Shown: piece by piece, positions 5,335 to 13,041 of the stretch
Layout of the letters: every line of letters begins with the position of its first letter
How positions within the stretch are numbered: position 1 is the stretch's first letter
Virus record (IMG/VR): IMGVR_UViG_3300017760_000127
Span: 1 to 21,562 of that record
Reading direction: 5' to 3' (one strand)
DNA: 21,562 nucleotides
From: a virus
Notes under the pieces: model-generated
Told to the model about the DNA's origin: nothing
What the model saw: the letters and a program-made list of their open reading frames with translations, nothing else
Database searches by the model: none
Made by a program: the position numbers and the translations under genes

Positions 5335-7779
5335 ATGGCTATTGAAAAACCAATGGTGCCATCATCCGTTGATGTTGAGGGTACGGATGAAATTAGTGTT
5401 GAGGTTGTTAATCCTGACGCTGTTAGCATCGGTGATGAAGACGGGGCCATGATTATTGATTTTACAGGAGACATTGCAGAGGAGGTCATGGGGCCAGACC
5501 ATGATGCGAACTTAGCAGAGTTTATTGAAGAGGCTGATTTGCAGGCTTTAGCCTCTGAATTGGTAGAGGACTTTATCTCTGATCGTCAGTCAAGAAAGGA
5601 CTGGGCTAGGTCGTATGTAAAAGGTCTTGATCTTCTTGGTATGAAGATTGAGGAAAGAACGCAGCCTTGGCAGGGAGCTTCAGGCGTGTTTCACCCTATT
5701 CTGACAGAGGCAACAGTAAGATTTCAGGCTCAGGCTATGGGTGAGATATTCCCTGCGTCCGGGCCAGTAAGAGTTAAACTTGTTGGTAAAAAGGACTATG
5801 AAAAGGTACAGCAGGGCGAAAGAGTCGAGCATGAAATGAATTATCTCCTTACGGAGGAGATGACAGAGTATCGTGATGAAACAGAACAAATGTTGTTCAG
5901 GCTTCCTCTTGCAGGATCATCTTTCAAAAAAGTTTATTATGATCCAATCATGGAGAGACCATGCGCCATGTTTGTTCCTGCTGAGGATTTTGTTGTTTCT
6001 TACGGAGCTTCGGATCTGATGACATGCCCTCGTTACACTCATGTAATGAAGAAAACCCCGAATGAAATAGTAGAGCTTCAGGTTAATGAATTTTATTTAG
6101 ACGTAGATCTTCCAGATCCTGAACCAGATATTTCTGACATACAGGAAAAGTATGATGAAATTGAAGGCGAGATGGCTGTCCTTGAAGAGGATGACAGGCA
6201 CACCTTGCTTGAAATGCATGTTGATCTTTTGATGCCTGAGCCTTTTGAGGATGAAGATGGCATAGCTAGACCTTACATCGTAACCATAGATAAGTCCTCT
6301 GAGACCATCTTGGCGATTAGGAGGAATTGGTATGAGGACGATTCTAAAAAACGTAAAAGACAACACTTTGTTCACTACAGATACCTACCGGGGCTTGGGT
6401 TCTATGGAACGGGTCTTATTCATCTTATTGGTGGTCTTGCTAAAAGTGCCACAAGTATTCTTCGTCAACTCATTGATGCGGGTACACTTTCTAATCTCCC
6501 CGCTGGTCTTAAAGCTCGCGGACTTCGTATTAAGGGTGACGATTCGCCTCTCATGCCGGGTGAGTTCCGCGATGTTGATGTACCGGGTGGTGCAATTCGG
6601 GACTCGATTGCATTCCTTCCTTACAAGGAGCCATCATCGGTATTATATCAACTTCTCGGAAACATCGTGGAAGAGGGGAGACGGATTGGCTCCGTTGCTG
6701 ACGTACAAATTGGTAACCTCAACCCGCAAGCTCCGGTCGGAACTACGCTCGCGCTAATGGAGCGAAGCATGAAGGTTATGTCTGGCGTTCAGGCCAGAAT
6801 ACATCATTCTTTAAAAAATGAGCTTAGACTACTTGCAAAAATAATAAGGGATTACATGCCGCCACAGTATTCTTATGAAGTTGACGGTGATCACAGCAGG
6901 CAACAAGATTTTGATGGCCGTATTGATGTAATACCCGTCTCTGATCCTAATGCCGCAACAATGTCTCAGAGAGTTGTTCAGTATCAGGCTGCTATGCAAC
7001 TAGCTCAACAGGCACCACATCTTTATGATCTTGGTAAATTACATCGTCAGATGCTTGAGGTTCTGGGTATCAAGGATGCTGGAGAAATAATTAAACTTCC
7101 AGATGATATTGAATCAGCAGATCCTGTTAGTGAGAATATGTCTATTTTGAAACAAGAGCCAGTCAAGGCATTTAAGTATCAGGATCACGAGGCACATATT
7201 TCTGTACATTTGGCTGCTGCTGAAGATCCAAAACTAAAAGAGATTGTTGGTCAATCACCGTTTGCTGGCGCAATACAGGCTGCTTTAGCTGCTCACATAA
7301 CAGAGCATGTTGCATTCCAGTACAGAAAAGAAATAGAGAAAAACTTGGGTGTTAGTATGCCTGATGAGAATGCGCCCCTTCCAGACGATGTTGAGCTTGA
7401 GCTTAGTAGACTATCTTCTGAGGCCGCACAAAAGTTGCTCCGCAAGGATCAGGCTGAAATGCAGCAAAAAGAAAACATGAAACAACAGCAAGACCCTCTT
7501 ACTCAAATTCAACAAAGAGAGCTTGGTCTTAAAGAGGCTGAGTTTGCACATAAAAAAGAAATGGATATCGCTAAGTTGCAGGCTGATATGCAGTCGAAGT
7601 CTCAAAATATTACCATGCAAAAGGATAGGCTTGCGTCAGAAGAACAAAGAGAAGGTGCTAAACTCGGAATAAAAATAGCAAGCGAGCTTGAACAATCACA
7701 AAAAGAAGATATAAGAGAAGGCACTGAAATTGGATTGGAAATAGCTAGGGAGCTAAGTAACAGAAATGGCGAACAATGA
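5335..7779 (+). CDS. Portal protein
   Basis: At 814 aa this should form the dodecameric ring at the head vertex through which DNA passes. After an acidic N-terminal arm of about 90 residues, the conserved portal core starts with DRQSRKDWARSYVKGLDLLG and QPWQGASGVFHPILTEA. It continues with the long membrane-free alpha/beta region typical of P22-type and related podovirus portals. The segment HFVHYRYLPGLGFYGTGLIH with the following IDAGTLSNLPAGL is especially typical. The last 110 or so residues are a charged coiled coil rich in Gln, Lys and Glu, like the barrel or tail of large portals. Codon choice changes within 6460-6775 (see findings). It lies directly downstream of TerL, as usual. Confidence 0.93.
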   Translation: MAIEKPMVPSSVDVEGTDEISVEVVNPDAVSIGDEDGAMIIDFTGDIAEEVMGPDHDANLAEFIEEADLQALASELVEDFISDRQSRKDWARSYVKGLDLLGMKIEERTQPWQGASGVFHPILTEATVRFQAQAMGEIFPASGPVRVKLVGKKDYEKVQQGERVEHEMNYLLTEEMTEYRDETEQMLFRLPLAGSSFKKVYYDPIMERPCAMFVPAEDFVVSYGASDLMTCPRYTHVMKKTPNEIVELQVNEFYLDVDLPDPEPDISDIQEKYDEIEGEMAVLEEDDRHTLLEMHVDLLMPEPFEDEDGIARPYIVTIDKSSETILAIRRNWYEDDSKKRKRQHFVHYRYLPGLGFYGTGLIHLIGGLAKSATSILRQLIDAGTLSNLPAGLKARGLRIKGDDSPLMPGEFRDVDVPGGAIRDSIAFLPYKEPSSVLYQLLGNIVEEGRRIGSVADVQIGNLNPQAPVGTTLALMERSMKVMSGVQARIHHSLKNELRLLAKIIRDYMPPQYSYEVDGDHSRQQDFDGRIDVIPVSDPNAATMSQRVVQYQAAMQLAQQAPHLYDLGKLHRQMLEVLGIKDAGEIIKLPDDIESADPVSENMSILKQEPVKAFKYQDHEAHISVHLAAAEDPKLKEIVGQSPFAGAIQAALAAHITEHVAFQYRKEIEKNLGVSMPDENAPLPDDVELELSRLSSEAAQKLLRKDQAEMQQKENMKQQQDPLTQIQQRELGLKEAEFAHKKEMDIAKLQADMQSKSQNITMQKDRLASEEQREGAKLGIKIASELEQSQKEDIREGTEIGLEIARELSNRNGEQ

Positions 7780-7960
7780 TACAGTATATTCACCAATCAA
7801 AGCCAAGATTAGAGAGTATCTAAATGCTCTCGCTGACCATATGGCCTGCGGTGGGTGCAAATCCTTTGAGGAATACAGGGAAGCTGTGGGTAAAGTTGAG
7901 GCTCTCGCTGCTGTTGAAAGAGACATTATCGACTTGGAAGAAAAATTCATCAACGACTAG
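7766..7960 (+). CDS. Small helical conserved protein
   Basis: This 64-aa protein overlaps the end of the portal gene by 14 nt. It is predicted all-helical: IREYLNALADHMACGGCKSF, then YREAVGKVEALAAVERDIIDLEEK. I remember short phage proteins with the same ADHMA-GG-C-FEEYR pattern next to portal genes, without a known function. The two cysteines (28 and 31, in ACGGC) could bind metal but lack a partner pair. A helical hairpin that binds the portal or another head protein is plausible but unproven. The overlap indicates translational coupling with the portal. Confidence 0.65.
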   Translation: MANNDTVYSPIKAKIREYLNALADHMACGGCKSFEEYREAVGKVEALAAVERDIIDLEEKFIND

Positions 7961-7980
7961 GACTTCCGTTTCAGGCAAGT

Positions 7981-8003
7981 GTATTGTATATTGTAAACAA
8001 TAC
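7981..8003 (+). other. Short inverted repeat before the co-chaperonin gene
   Basis: In the 101-nt gap before the GroES-like gene, GTATTGT (7981-7987) pairs with ACAATAC (7997-8003) around a 9-nt AT loop. No T-run follows, so a terminator is unlikely. It could be an operator or part of a leader for a new transcript. I could not identify a convincing -35/-10 pair in this gap. The downstream gene has a good AAGGAG Shine-Dalgarno at 8050-8055. Confidence 0.35.
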
Positions 8004-8061
8004 TATTCAGGGGGCTGTCCCTGCACGGCGCTGTGAGCCTTAATCACTGCAAGGAGATCAG

Positions 8062-8430
8062 ATGTATTCTGCAAGCAAAGAAGTCAACGAAACAGTTGCA
8101 AATAAAATACCCGTACCCGCTGGGTATAAACTTTTGATTAAACCACTTGAAGTCAAAGAAAAAACAGACTCAGGCATCTATATGCCGGACGCACTGAAGA
8201 ACGCGGAGCAAACCGCATCAGTGATAGGGTTTGTTGTTAAAGCTGGGCCTGACGCATACAAGGACGCAGATAAGTTTCCTAACGGCCCGTATTGTAAAGA
8301 GGGTGACTTTGTCATCTTTCGATCCTATTCCGGCACACGGTTTAAGATTGAAAAGCAAGAGTTCCGTCTTATCAATGATGATACAGTAGAGGCTGTTGTC
8401 GATGACCCAAGAGGATATTCAAGAGTATGA
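8062..8430 (+). CDS. GroES-like co-chaperonin
   Basis: This 122-aa protein has the beta-barrel plan of GroES/Cpn10. It opens VPAGYKLLIKPLEVKEKTDS, followed by a mobile loop (about 32-50) with GIYMP. The tripeptide GIY (38-40) sits where GroES has the hydrophobic residues that grip GroEL. The barrel continues with SVIGFVVKAGPDAY, EGDFVIFRSYSGTRFKI and a final DDTVEAVV strand. It is longer than bacterial GroES (about 97 aa), with about 15 extra N-terminal residues. Its place ahead of scaffold and capsid genes suggests it redirects the host GroEL to fold capsid protein, as phage T4 gp31 does. The fold call is strong; the client is inferred. Confidence 0.9.
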   Translation: MYSASKEVNETVANKIPVPAGYKLLIKPLEVKEKTDSGIYMPDALKNAEQTASVIGFVVKAGPDAYKDADKFPNGPYCKEGDFVIFRSYSGTRFKIEKQEFRLINDDTVEAVVDDPRGYSRV

Positions 8431-9359
8431 GCGAGCCACAAGCCGTTGCTCAGGCTGAAGAGCAGGAAAAAGTTACCGATAACTTTCAAGAAGTGGAAGA
8501 TAGCGGTTTTGAGTTAGAGATCATTGAGGACACTCCTGAAGAGGAGAGGCCTCGCCGTGCAGAGGGTGCTGAACCAAAAGTACCTGATGATACTGAGATC
8601 GAACAATATAGCGATAATGTGCAGAAGCGCATTAAGCAGTTAAAATTTGAATACCATGAAGAGCGTAGAAGAAAAGAAGAAGCCTCTAAAATGCAAGATG
8701 AGGCTGTTAGCTACGCTAAACAGGTATATGAAGAGAACCAAAAACTTCGCAAAGCATTGGAAGATGGCGAGGGTGTTTTGGTGGAGCAGGCTAAGGGCCG
8801 AGTAGACGCAGAGCTTGATAAAGCAAAGAACGAATACAAGGCCGCTTATGAAACTGGAGATCCTGATGCGTTAATTAACGCTCAAGAAAAACTTAGCAAG
8901 CTCCAAAATGAAAAGTTTAGAGTGGAGTCTTACAAACCTAAGAAGCGAGAGGCACCTGCTCCAGAGCCTATAATCAGTAAGCCCAAGGTGGTAGAGCCTG
9001 ATGCAAAGGCAAAAGATTGGGGTGTTAAAAACGCTTGGTTTGGTGAAGACAGCGAAATGACAGGTTATGCTTTTGGTGTACATGAAAAACTTGTTAAAGA
9101 AGGTGTCAACACAAAAAGCGATCAGTATTATGAGCGCATTGATGAAGCAATGCGTAAAACATTCCCAGACAAGTTTGATGAGCAAATTGAGGAAGCACCT
9201 GTTCGTCAAACTGGTTCCGTGGTTGCCCCCCAGAGCAGGAGTGCAAAAAAACCACGCAGAGTGCAACTAACCTCAACACAAGTCTCGCTCGCCAAAAGAC
9301 TTGGCCTTACGGCAGAACAATATGCGGCGCAACTCTTGAAGGAGTCTTCAAATGTCTGA
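8427..9359 (+). CDS. Capsid scaffolding protein
   Basis: This 310-aa protein is acidic at the N-terminus, then strongly helical and charged. A long coiled-coil stretch (about 60-165) begins with NVQKRIKQLKFEYHEERRRK. The C-terminal 40 residues form a basic segment, KKPRRVQLTSTQVSLAKRLG, with LTAEQYAAQLLKE. Scaffolding proteins bind the inner capsid surface through such a basic helical tail and are removed before DNA entry. Position supports the call: it lies between the co-chaperonin (ATGA overlap of 4 nt) and the decoration and major capsid genes. No protease motif is visible, so a separate or no maturation protease must be assumed. Composition and order carry the identification. Confidence 0.8.
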   Translation: MSEPQAVAQAEEQEKVTDNFQEVEDSGFELEIIEDTPEEERPRRAEGAEPKVPDDTEIEQYSDNVQKRIKQLKFEYHEERRRKEEASKMQDEAVSYAKQVYEENQKLRKALEDGEGVLVEQAKGRVDAELDKAKNEYKAAYETGDPDALINAQEKLSKLQNEKFRVESYKPKKREAPAPEPIISKPKVVEPDAKAKDWGVKNAWFGEDSEMTGYAFGVHEKLVKEGVNTKSDQYYERIDEAMRKTFPDKFDEQIEEAPVRQTGSVVAPQSRSAKKPRRVQLTSTQVSLAKRLGLTAEQYAAQLLKESSNV

Positions 9360-9795
9360 TAGAAGCCCACGCACTAATGACACTCGCGCTACTGCGGAGC
9401 GTCCTAAAACTTGGAAACGTGCTGGTACGCTACCAACCCCCGAATCCCGCGATGGAATAAAATATCGTTGGATACGCACCTCAACTCTGGGTAATAGCGA
9501 TAATACTAATGTTTCTTCTAAGTTTCGTGAAGGCTGGATACCAGTCAAAGCTGAAGATCATCCTGAGTTACAAGTGTTGCCTGATATCGACTCTCGATTT
9601 CAAGGTAATGTTGAGGTTGGAGGATTGCTCTTATGCGAAAATTCAGCCGAATATGTAGAATCTCGCAGTCAAGCCCACAGGGAAATGAACAAGAATCAAA
9701 TCGAATCTGTGGACAATAACTTTATGCGAAATTCTGATTCTCGTATGCCCGTTCTGCCCCCAGAACGAAGCACAAAAACAACCTTTGGCAAGTGA
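9352..9795 (+). CDS. Conserved head-region protein of unknown function
   Basis: This 147-aa protein overlaps the scaffold gene by 8 nt. Its first 45 residues are polar and likely flexible. The core reads DGIKYRWIRTSTLGNSDNTN, then SSKFREGWIPVKAEDHPEL, then a NVEVGGLLLCENSAEY segment. The tail is polar with many Arg and Asn. I remember this protein, with its RWIRTS and FREGWEPV-like patterns, beside scaffold and capsid genes of marine phages, without an assigned function. A minor head or assembly role is the best inference. Its Arg codons are mostly CGN, as in the capsid gene, unlike many neighbours further downstream. Confidence 0.65.
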   Translation: MSDRSPRTNDTRATAERPKTWKRAGTLPTPESRDGIKYRWIRTSTLGNSDNTNVSSKFREGWIPVKAEDHPELQVLPDIDSRFQGNVEVGGLLLCENSAEYVESRSQAHREMNKNQIESVDNNFMRNSDSRMPVLPPERSTKTTFGK

Positions 9796-9836
9796 CCTGA
9801 GCGGGAGCTTGCCGTAGATAATAAGGAGGGACAATC

Positions 9837-10439
9837 ATGTCCGCTACTGCCGCTCCCTTTGGACTGCGCCCAGTAGGAAACCTCGGAGGTAACTATAACG
9901 GTTCCTTCCGTCAGTATCCTATTCTGAGTACAGAATCCACAGCGATTGTTTTTGGTGATGTCGTCAAGCTAACTGATGCTGGCACAACCACCACAATCCA
10001 GAAAGATACTGGCACAACTTCTGCCACGCCTATTGGTATCTTTATGGGCTGTCGCTACACAGATATCAGCACTGGTCAGACCCAATTCAGCCAAGTTTGG
10101 TCTGGCGCTGCCCATACAAATGGTATGGTTTATGTTGCTGATGATCCGAATATCCTTTTTACAATCCAAGCTGACTCAACCGTCAATGATGACGATATCG
10201 CAGCTAACTGCGCTCTTGTGCAAGGAACCGCAAATACCACTTTAGGTATTTCACGGGTTTCTTTGGACATCAGCACAGCCGCAACAACTGCCGCTCTCCC
10301 GATTCGTGTCGTGGATTTCTTAGGTGGTTTTGACGGTGATGAAAAGGGAACAGCATTCCCAATTATGGTATGCAAGTTTAATACTGGTCATCAACTCGGA
10401 ATCGGTGTCGTTTCTGGCAACGCTCCATCAGCAGCTTAA
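9837..10439 (+). CDS. Probable capsid decoration/stabilising protein
   Basis: This 200-aa protein, rich in Thr, Ala and Gly and low in charge, opens with MSATAAPFGLRPVGNLGGNY. It contains beta-rich stretches, including ATPIGIFMGCRYTDISTGQT and ALPIRVVDFLGGFDGDE. It has no membrane segment or coiled coil. Proteins of this kind with a PFGLRPV start are usually found directly before the major capsid gene in phage genomes. They are thought to be decoration or minor capsid proteins. The Shine-Dalgarno TAAGGAGGG (9822-9830, spacing 6 nt) is near-perfect, which suggests high expression, as expected for a virion component. Identity rests on position and composition. Confidence 0.65.
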   Translation: MSATAAPFGLRPVGNLGGNYNGSFRQYPILSTESTAIVFGDVVKLTDAGTTTTIQKDTGTTSATPIGIFMGCRYTDISTGQTQFSQVWSGAAHTNGMVYVADDPNILFTIQADSTVNDDDIAANCALVQGTANTTLGISRVSLDISTAATTAALPIRVVDFLGGFDGDEKGTAFPIMVCKFNTGHQLGIGVVSGNAPSAA

Positions 10440-10457
10440 GAAAGGAGTTGTAATATT

Positions 10458-11363
10458 ATGGCTATTTCTCGCGCCCAGCTCCTTAAGGAGCTTCTGCCCG
10501 GTCTAAACGCATTGTTCGGCCTTGAGTACGGCAAGTACGAAAACGAACATTCGGAGATCTATGAAACCGAAACTTCAGAGCGTAGCTTTGAGGAGGAGGT
10601 CAAACTTTCAGGCTTTGGTGCTGCACCAGTTAAGCAAGAAGGTTCACAGGTCTCATTTGACACGGCTCAAGAGTCTTTCACAGCTCGCTATAACCATGAG
10701 ACCATTGCTATGGGCTTTTCGGTTACAGAAGAAGCTATGGAAGATAACCTGTATGATTCTTTGTCTGCTCGTTACACTAAAGCCCTTGCACGGGCAATGG
10801 CGTACACAAAGCAGGTCAAGGCAGCTTCATTGTTGAACACTGGTTTTGATACCTTCACATCTGGCGATGGCGAGTTTCTTTTTGATACTGACCACCCGAC
10901 AGTTGCTGGCGGTAACAACGCTAACCGTCCATCAGTAGCCGCTGACTTGAATGAGACATCATTGGAAGATGCTGTTATCAACATTGCAGCTTTCGTTGAC
11001 GAGCGTGGTCTTTTGATCGCAGCCCGCCCACGCAAGTTGATTGTACCGCCTGCATTGATGTTTGTTGCAACTCGTTTGCTCCAGACTGAAGGCCGCGTAG
11101 GTACTGCTGATAACGATCTGAACGCTATTCGTTCAAACGGTTCGATTCCAGAAGGTTACACTATCAATCACTATCTGACTGATACAGACGCCTTCTTTAT
11201 CACAACCGATGTTCCAAACGGCATGAAGCACTTTGTTCGTACTCCAATGTCAACATCTATGGATGGTGACTTTGATACAGGCAATGTTCGCTACAAGGCC
11301 CGTGAGCGTTACAGCTTCGGTGTATCAGATCCATTGGGCATTTATGGCTCACCGGGTGCTTAA
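10458..11363 (+). CDS. Major capsid protein (HK97 fold, Mu gpT-like)
   Basis: This 301-aa protein looks like a full-length major head subunit. The start, MAISRAQLLKELLPGLNALF, and the segment YENEHSEIYETETSERSFEE match the N-terminal arm and E-loop of Mu gpT-type capsid proteins. Further typical pieces are FDTAQESFTARYNHETIAMG, the spine-helix region SLSARYTKALARAMAYTKQV, and the late segment YKARERYSFGVSDPLGIYG. Shine-Dalgarno AAAGGAG sits 10 nt before the ATG. Arg codons are mostly CGT and CGC, a sign of high expression. A strong intrinsic terminator follows, so the gene ends the head transcript. No separate N-terminal delta domain is obvious. Confidence 0.92.
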   Translation: MAISRAQLLKELLPGLNALFGLEYGKYENEHSEIYETETSERSFEEEVKLSGFGAAPVKQEGSQVSFDTAQESFTARYNHETIAMGFSVTEEAMEDNLYDSLSARYTKALARAMAYTKQVKAASLLNTGFDTFTSGDGEFLFDTDHPTVAGGNNANRPSVAADLNETSLEDAVINIAAFVDERGLLIAARPRKLIVPPALMFVATRLLQTEGRVGTADNDLNAIRSNGSIPEGYTINHYLTDTDAFFITTDVPNGMKHFVRTPMSTSMDGDFDTGNVRYKARERYSFGVSDPLGIYGSPGA

Positions 11364-11389
11364 TTAAATTAAGCTAATACTATTTGATT

Positions 11390-11418
11390 GGGCGGCTTTC
11401 ATGCCGCCCTTTCTTTTG
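11390..11418 (+). terminator. Rho-independent terminator after the major capsid gene
   Basis: GGGCGGC (11390-11396) pairs perfectly with GCCGCCC (11403-11409) around the 6-nt loop TTTCAT. The stem is followed at once by TTTCTTTT. This is a textbook intrinsic terminator 26 nt after the capsid stop codon. Confidence 0.92.
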
Positions 11419-11425
11419 CTATAAT
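11417..11425 (+). promoter_or_regulatory. Candidate extended -10 promoter
   Basis: TGCTATAAT matches the extended -10 consensus TGnTATAAT exactly. It lies directly downstream of the capsid terminator, with the predicted start near 11432. No good -35 box is seen 17 nt upstream (TTTCAT in the terminator loop), which is acceptable for an extended -10 promoter. It would restart transcription for the gene at 11486. Confidence 0.55.
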
Positions 11426-11448
11426 AAACGAAACCCTGACAGCCGCAT

Positions 11449-11477
11449 CCTGTGGCTGACACTAGCCACGACAGGAG
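11449..11477 (+). promoter_or_regulatory. Leader hairpin that overlaps the ribosome-binding site
   Basis: CCTG (11449-11452) and TGGCT (11453-11457) pair with CAGG (11472-11475) and AGCCA (11464-11468), leaving a 3-nt bulge (11469-11471). The Shine-Dalgarno AGGAG (11473-11477) of the next gene is partly inside the stem. Folding of this leader could therefore limit translation of the 11486 gene or protect the mRNA's 5' end. Confidence 0.5.
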
Positions 11478-11485
11478 TGACTCAA

Positions 11486-12112
11486 ATGGCTACTACTACT
11501 TTTACTGGAGCGGTACGCTCCAAAGGCGGATTTACCTCTGTAAGCCAAAACGCTACAACAGGTGCATTCTCCACTCTTTCAAGCATCAGCTCAACTGGTG
11601 TATCTTCCTTTGATGCGAACACAATGGCTGTAGAAGCTGGCACTGGTATTACAACTGGTAGCGGCACTGTCTATCGTAGCTCAGTGCAGCGTGTAGGCGG
11701 CATCATTACAACTCGTATTCTTATTGACCTGACTGGTCTACGCTCAACAGGTGGTGCAGACATCATTGGTGTCAACGGCACAGCACTTGTTTGTCACATT
11801 GGTCAGATTACTGCTGCGAAAAACGGCACCATCTTGACTGGAAGCATGGAGTGTTTTGAAGCACCTACTGGTGGTGACCCAGATATTAATGTGCATTCTG
11901 CAACAGAAGGCACAGGTGTTGAGGATGGGGCAATCGGTGATTTGACTGAAACGCTTCTTGTCAATGCTGGTGACGCTACACTAGGAAGTAAAGTTTACTT
12001 TACTGCCGTCCCCGCTGCCGATCAGTTTTTGTATCTAACAACAGGCGCAGCTACAGACGCTGATTACTCTGCTGGCAAACTCTTTATTGAATTGATGGGC
12101 TACGAAGCCTAA
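11486..12112 (+). CDS. Thr/Gly-rich virion structural protein
   Basis: This 208-aa protein starts MATTTFTGAVRSKGGFTSVS. An upstream in-frame ATG exists at 11384, but it lies before the terminator and reads through the hairpin. The ATG at 11486 has AGGAG 8 nt upstream and is preferred. The product is beta-rich, low in charge and full of Thr, Gly, Ala and Ser, like decoration or spike proteins. Segments include TTRILIDLTGLRSTGGADII and DQFLYLTTGAATDADYSAGK. I remember similar proteins after the capsid gene of marine phages, uncharacterised. It is bracketed by two intrinsic terminators and has its own candidate promoter, so it may be made in its own amount. Confidence 0.7.
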   Translation: MATTTFTGAVRSKGGFTSVSQNATTGAFSTLSSISSTGVSSFDANTMAVEAGTGITTGSGTVYRSSVQRVGGIITTRILIDLTGLRSTGGADIIGVNGTALVCHIGQITAAKNGTILTGSMECFEAPTGGDPDINVHSATEGTGVEDGAIGDLTETLLVNAGDATLGSKVYFTAVPAADQFLYLTTGAATDADYSAGKLFIELMGYEA

Positions 12113-12116
12113 TAAT

Positions 12117-12144
12117 GAGAGGGGTTAATCCCCCTCTCCTTTTT
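12117..12144 (+). terminator. Rho-independent terminator
   Basis: GAGAGGGG (12117-12124) pairs with CCCCTCTC (12131-12138) around TTAATC, followed by CTTTTT. It begins 4 nt after the stop codon of the preceding gene. The Shine-Dalgarno of the next gene (AAGGAG, 12147-12152) follows immediately. Confidence 0.92.
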
Positions 12145-12158
12145 ATAAGGAGATTGAA

Positions 12159-12758
12159 ATGGCAAGATCAGACGTAAAGGTTCAACTCATTAGCGATGAG
12201 GTGGCGGCAGACGATGATTTCATTGTTACGGCAGCTAGACCAAACACGGCAGCAACCCTAGCAAATTCGTCTTTTGCATCTGGAGGTGCAAGGCTTCTTG
12301 GTGTTACCACAACAGGCACTGGTGACAATGCTAAAACTAATACTATTGTTGGCACAGACGTTTTTGATAATGCGCTCACTGAAGTAATAGTTTCAACGGG
12401 TTCAGCCGCACAGGTTGATGGAACGAAGTTTTTTAAAACAGTAACTTCTATTACAAGCTCTGCACAATTCGCGGCAAACATAAAAGTAGGCTCTCTCGCC
12501 TCTGCCGCGCAGGCTGTTTTTGGCGGTCGAGTTAGGTTAAAAGGATATTCAATCGTTTCAGGTGGTACTGCTGGTGTAATTGAGTTTATTAATGGCACTC
12601 CTGAAGATGGAACTGTTTTATTTAAAGCCAGAACCATTGGAACTGACAACACAACGCTAGATAACACAATCCCAGAAGATGGTATTGTTTTTGAGAATGG
12701 GCTTTCTATCAAGTACACAGTGGGTACTATTGATATGATGAATATTTTCTATGCCTAG
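12159..12758 (+). CDS. Beta-rich structural protein of unknown role
   Basis: This 199-aa protein opens MARSDVKVQLISDEVAADDD. It is rich in Thr, Val, Ala and Gly with alternating hydrophobic residues, typical of a beta-sandwich virion protein. Later segments include FGGRVRLKGYSIVSGGTAGV and FENGLSIKYTVGTIDMMNIF. No known catalytic motif is seen. The gene follows a terminator with a close AAGGAG Shine-Dalgarno, so it depends on readthrough or a promoter I cannot see in the 14 nt left. It overlaps the next gene by 8 nt. A head, decoration or tail-fitting role is inferred from location and composition. Confidence 0.65.
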   Translation: MARSDVKVQLISDEVAADDDFIVTAARPNTAATLANSSFASGGARLLGVTTTGTGDNAKTNTIVGTDVFDNALTEVIVSTGSAAQVDGTKFFKTVTSITSSAQFAANIKVGSLASAAQAVFGGRVRLKGYSIVSGGTAGVIEFINGTPEDGTVLFKARTIGTDNTTLDNTIPEDGIVFENGLSIKYTVGTIDMMNIFYA

Positions 12759-13041
12759 GAAAAAAGAAACACCGATAAGAACATCGGTCAAGTCTGGTAA
12801 TTTTCGCGCCACTAAAAAAGGCGCGGGAATGACCGCTAAAGGAGTCAAGGCGTACAGGGCTGCAAATCCCGGAAGCAAGCTAAAGACTGCCGTCACAGGC
12901 AAGGTAAAGCCGGGTAGCGCGTCTGCTAAAAGGCGTAAGTCATTCTGTGCAAGATCAGCAGGTCAAATGAAAAAATTTCCAAAGGCTGCTAAGAATCCAA
13001 ATAGCAGGCTTAGGCAAGCAAGAAAACGGTGGAAATGTTAA
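12751..13041 (+). CDS. Small highly basic conserved phage protein
   Basis: This 96-aa protein is extremely rich in Lys and Arg. The conserved pattern is NFRATKKGAGMTAKGVKAYR, NPGSKLKTAVTGKVKPGSA, RRKSFCARSAGQMKKFPKAA and a final NSRLRQARKRW. I remember this family (KGAGMT...NPGSKLKTAVTG...RRKSFCARS) in many marine phages and cyanophages as a domain of unknown function. Its charge suggests binding to DNA or RNA, perhaps as a packaged internal protein, but this is inference. The gene overlaps the previous one by 8 nt, lacks a clear Shine-Dalgarno, and is probably translated by coupling. Confidence 0.8.
   Translation: MPRKKETPIRTSVKSGNFRATKKGAGMTAKGVKAYRAANPGSKLKTAVTGKVKPGSASAKRRKSFCARSAGQMKKFPKAAKNPNSRLRQARKRWKC

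Noticed and set aside
11384-11485. Longer 242-aa form of the 208-aa structural protein
   Set aside because: The extension reads through the capsid terminator and leader hairpin and lacks a Shine-Dalgarno; the start at 11486 has AGGAG.
12182-12718. 178-aa open frame on the minus strand
   Set aside because: It is antisense to the 199-aa structural gene, rich in Pro, Val and Ser from complementary codons, and has no RBS or known motif.
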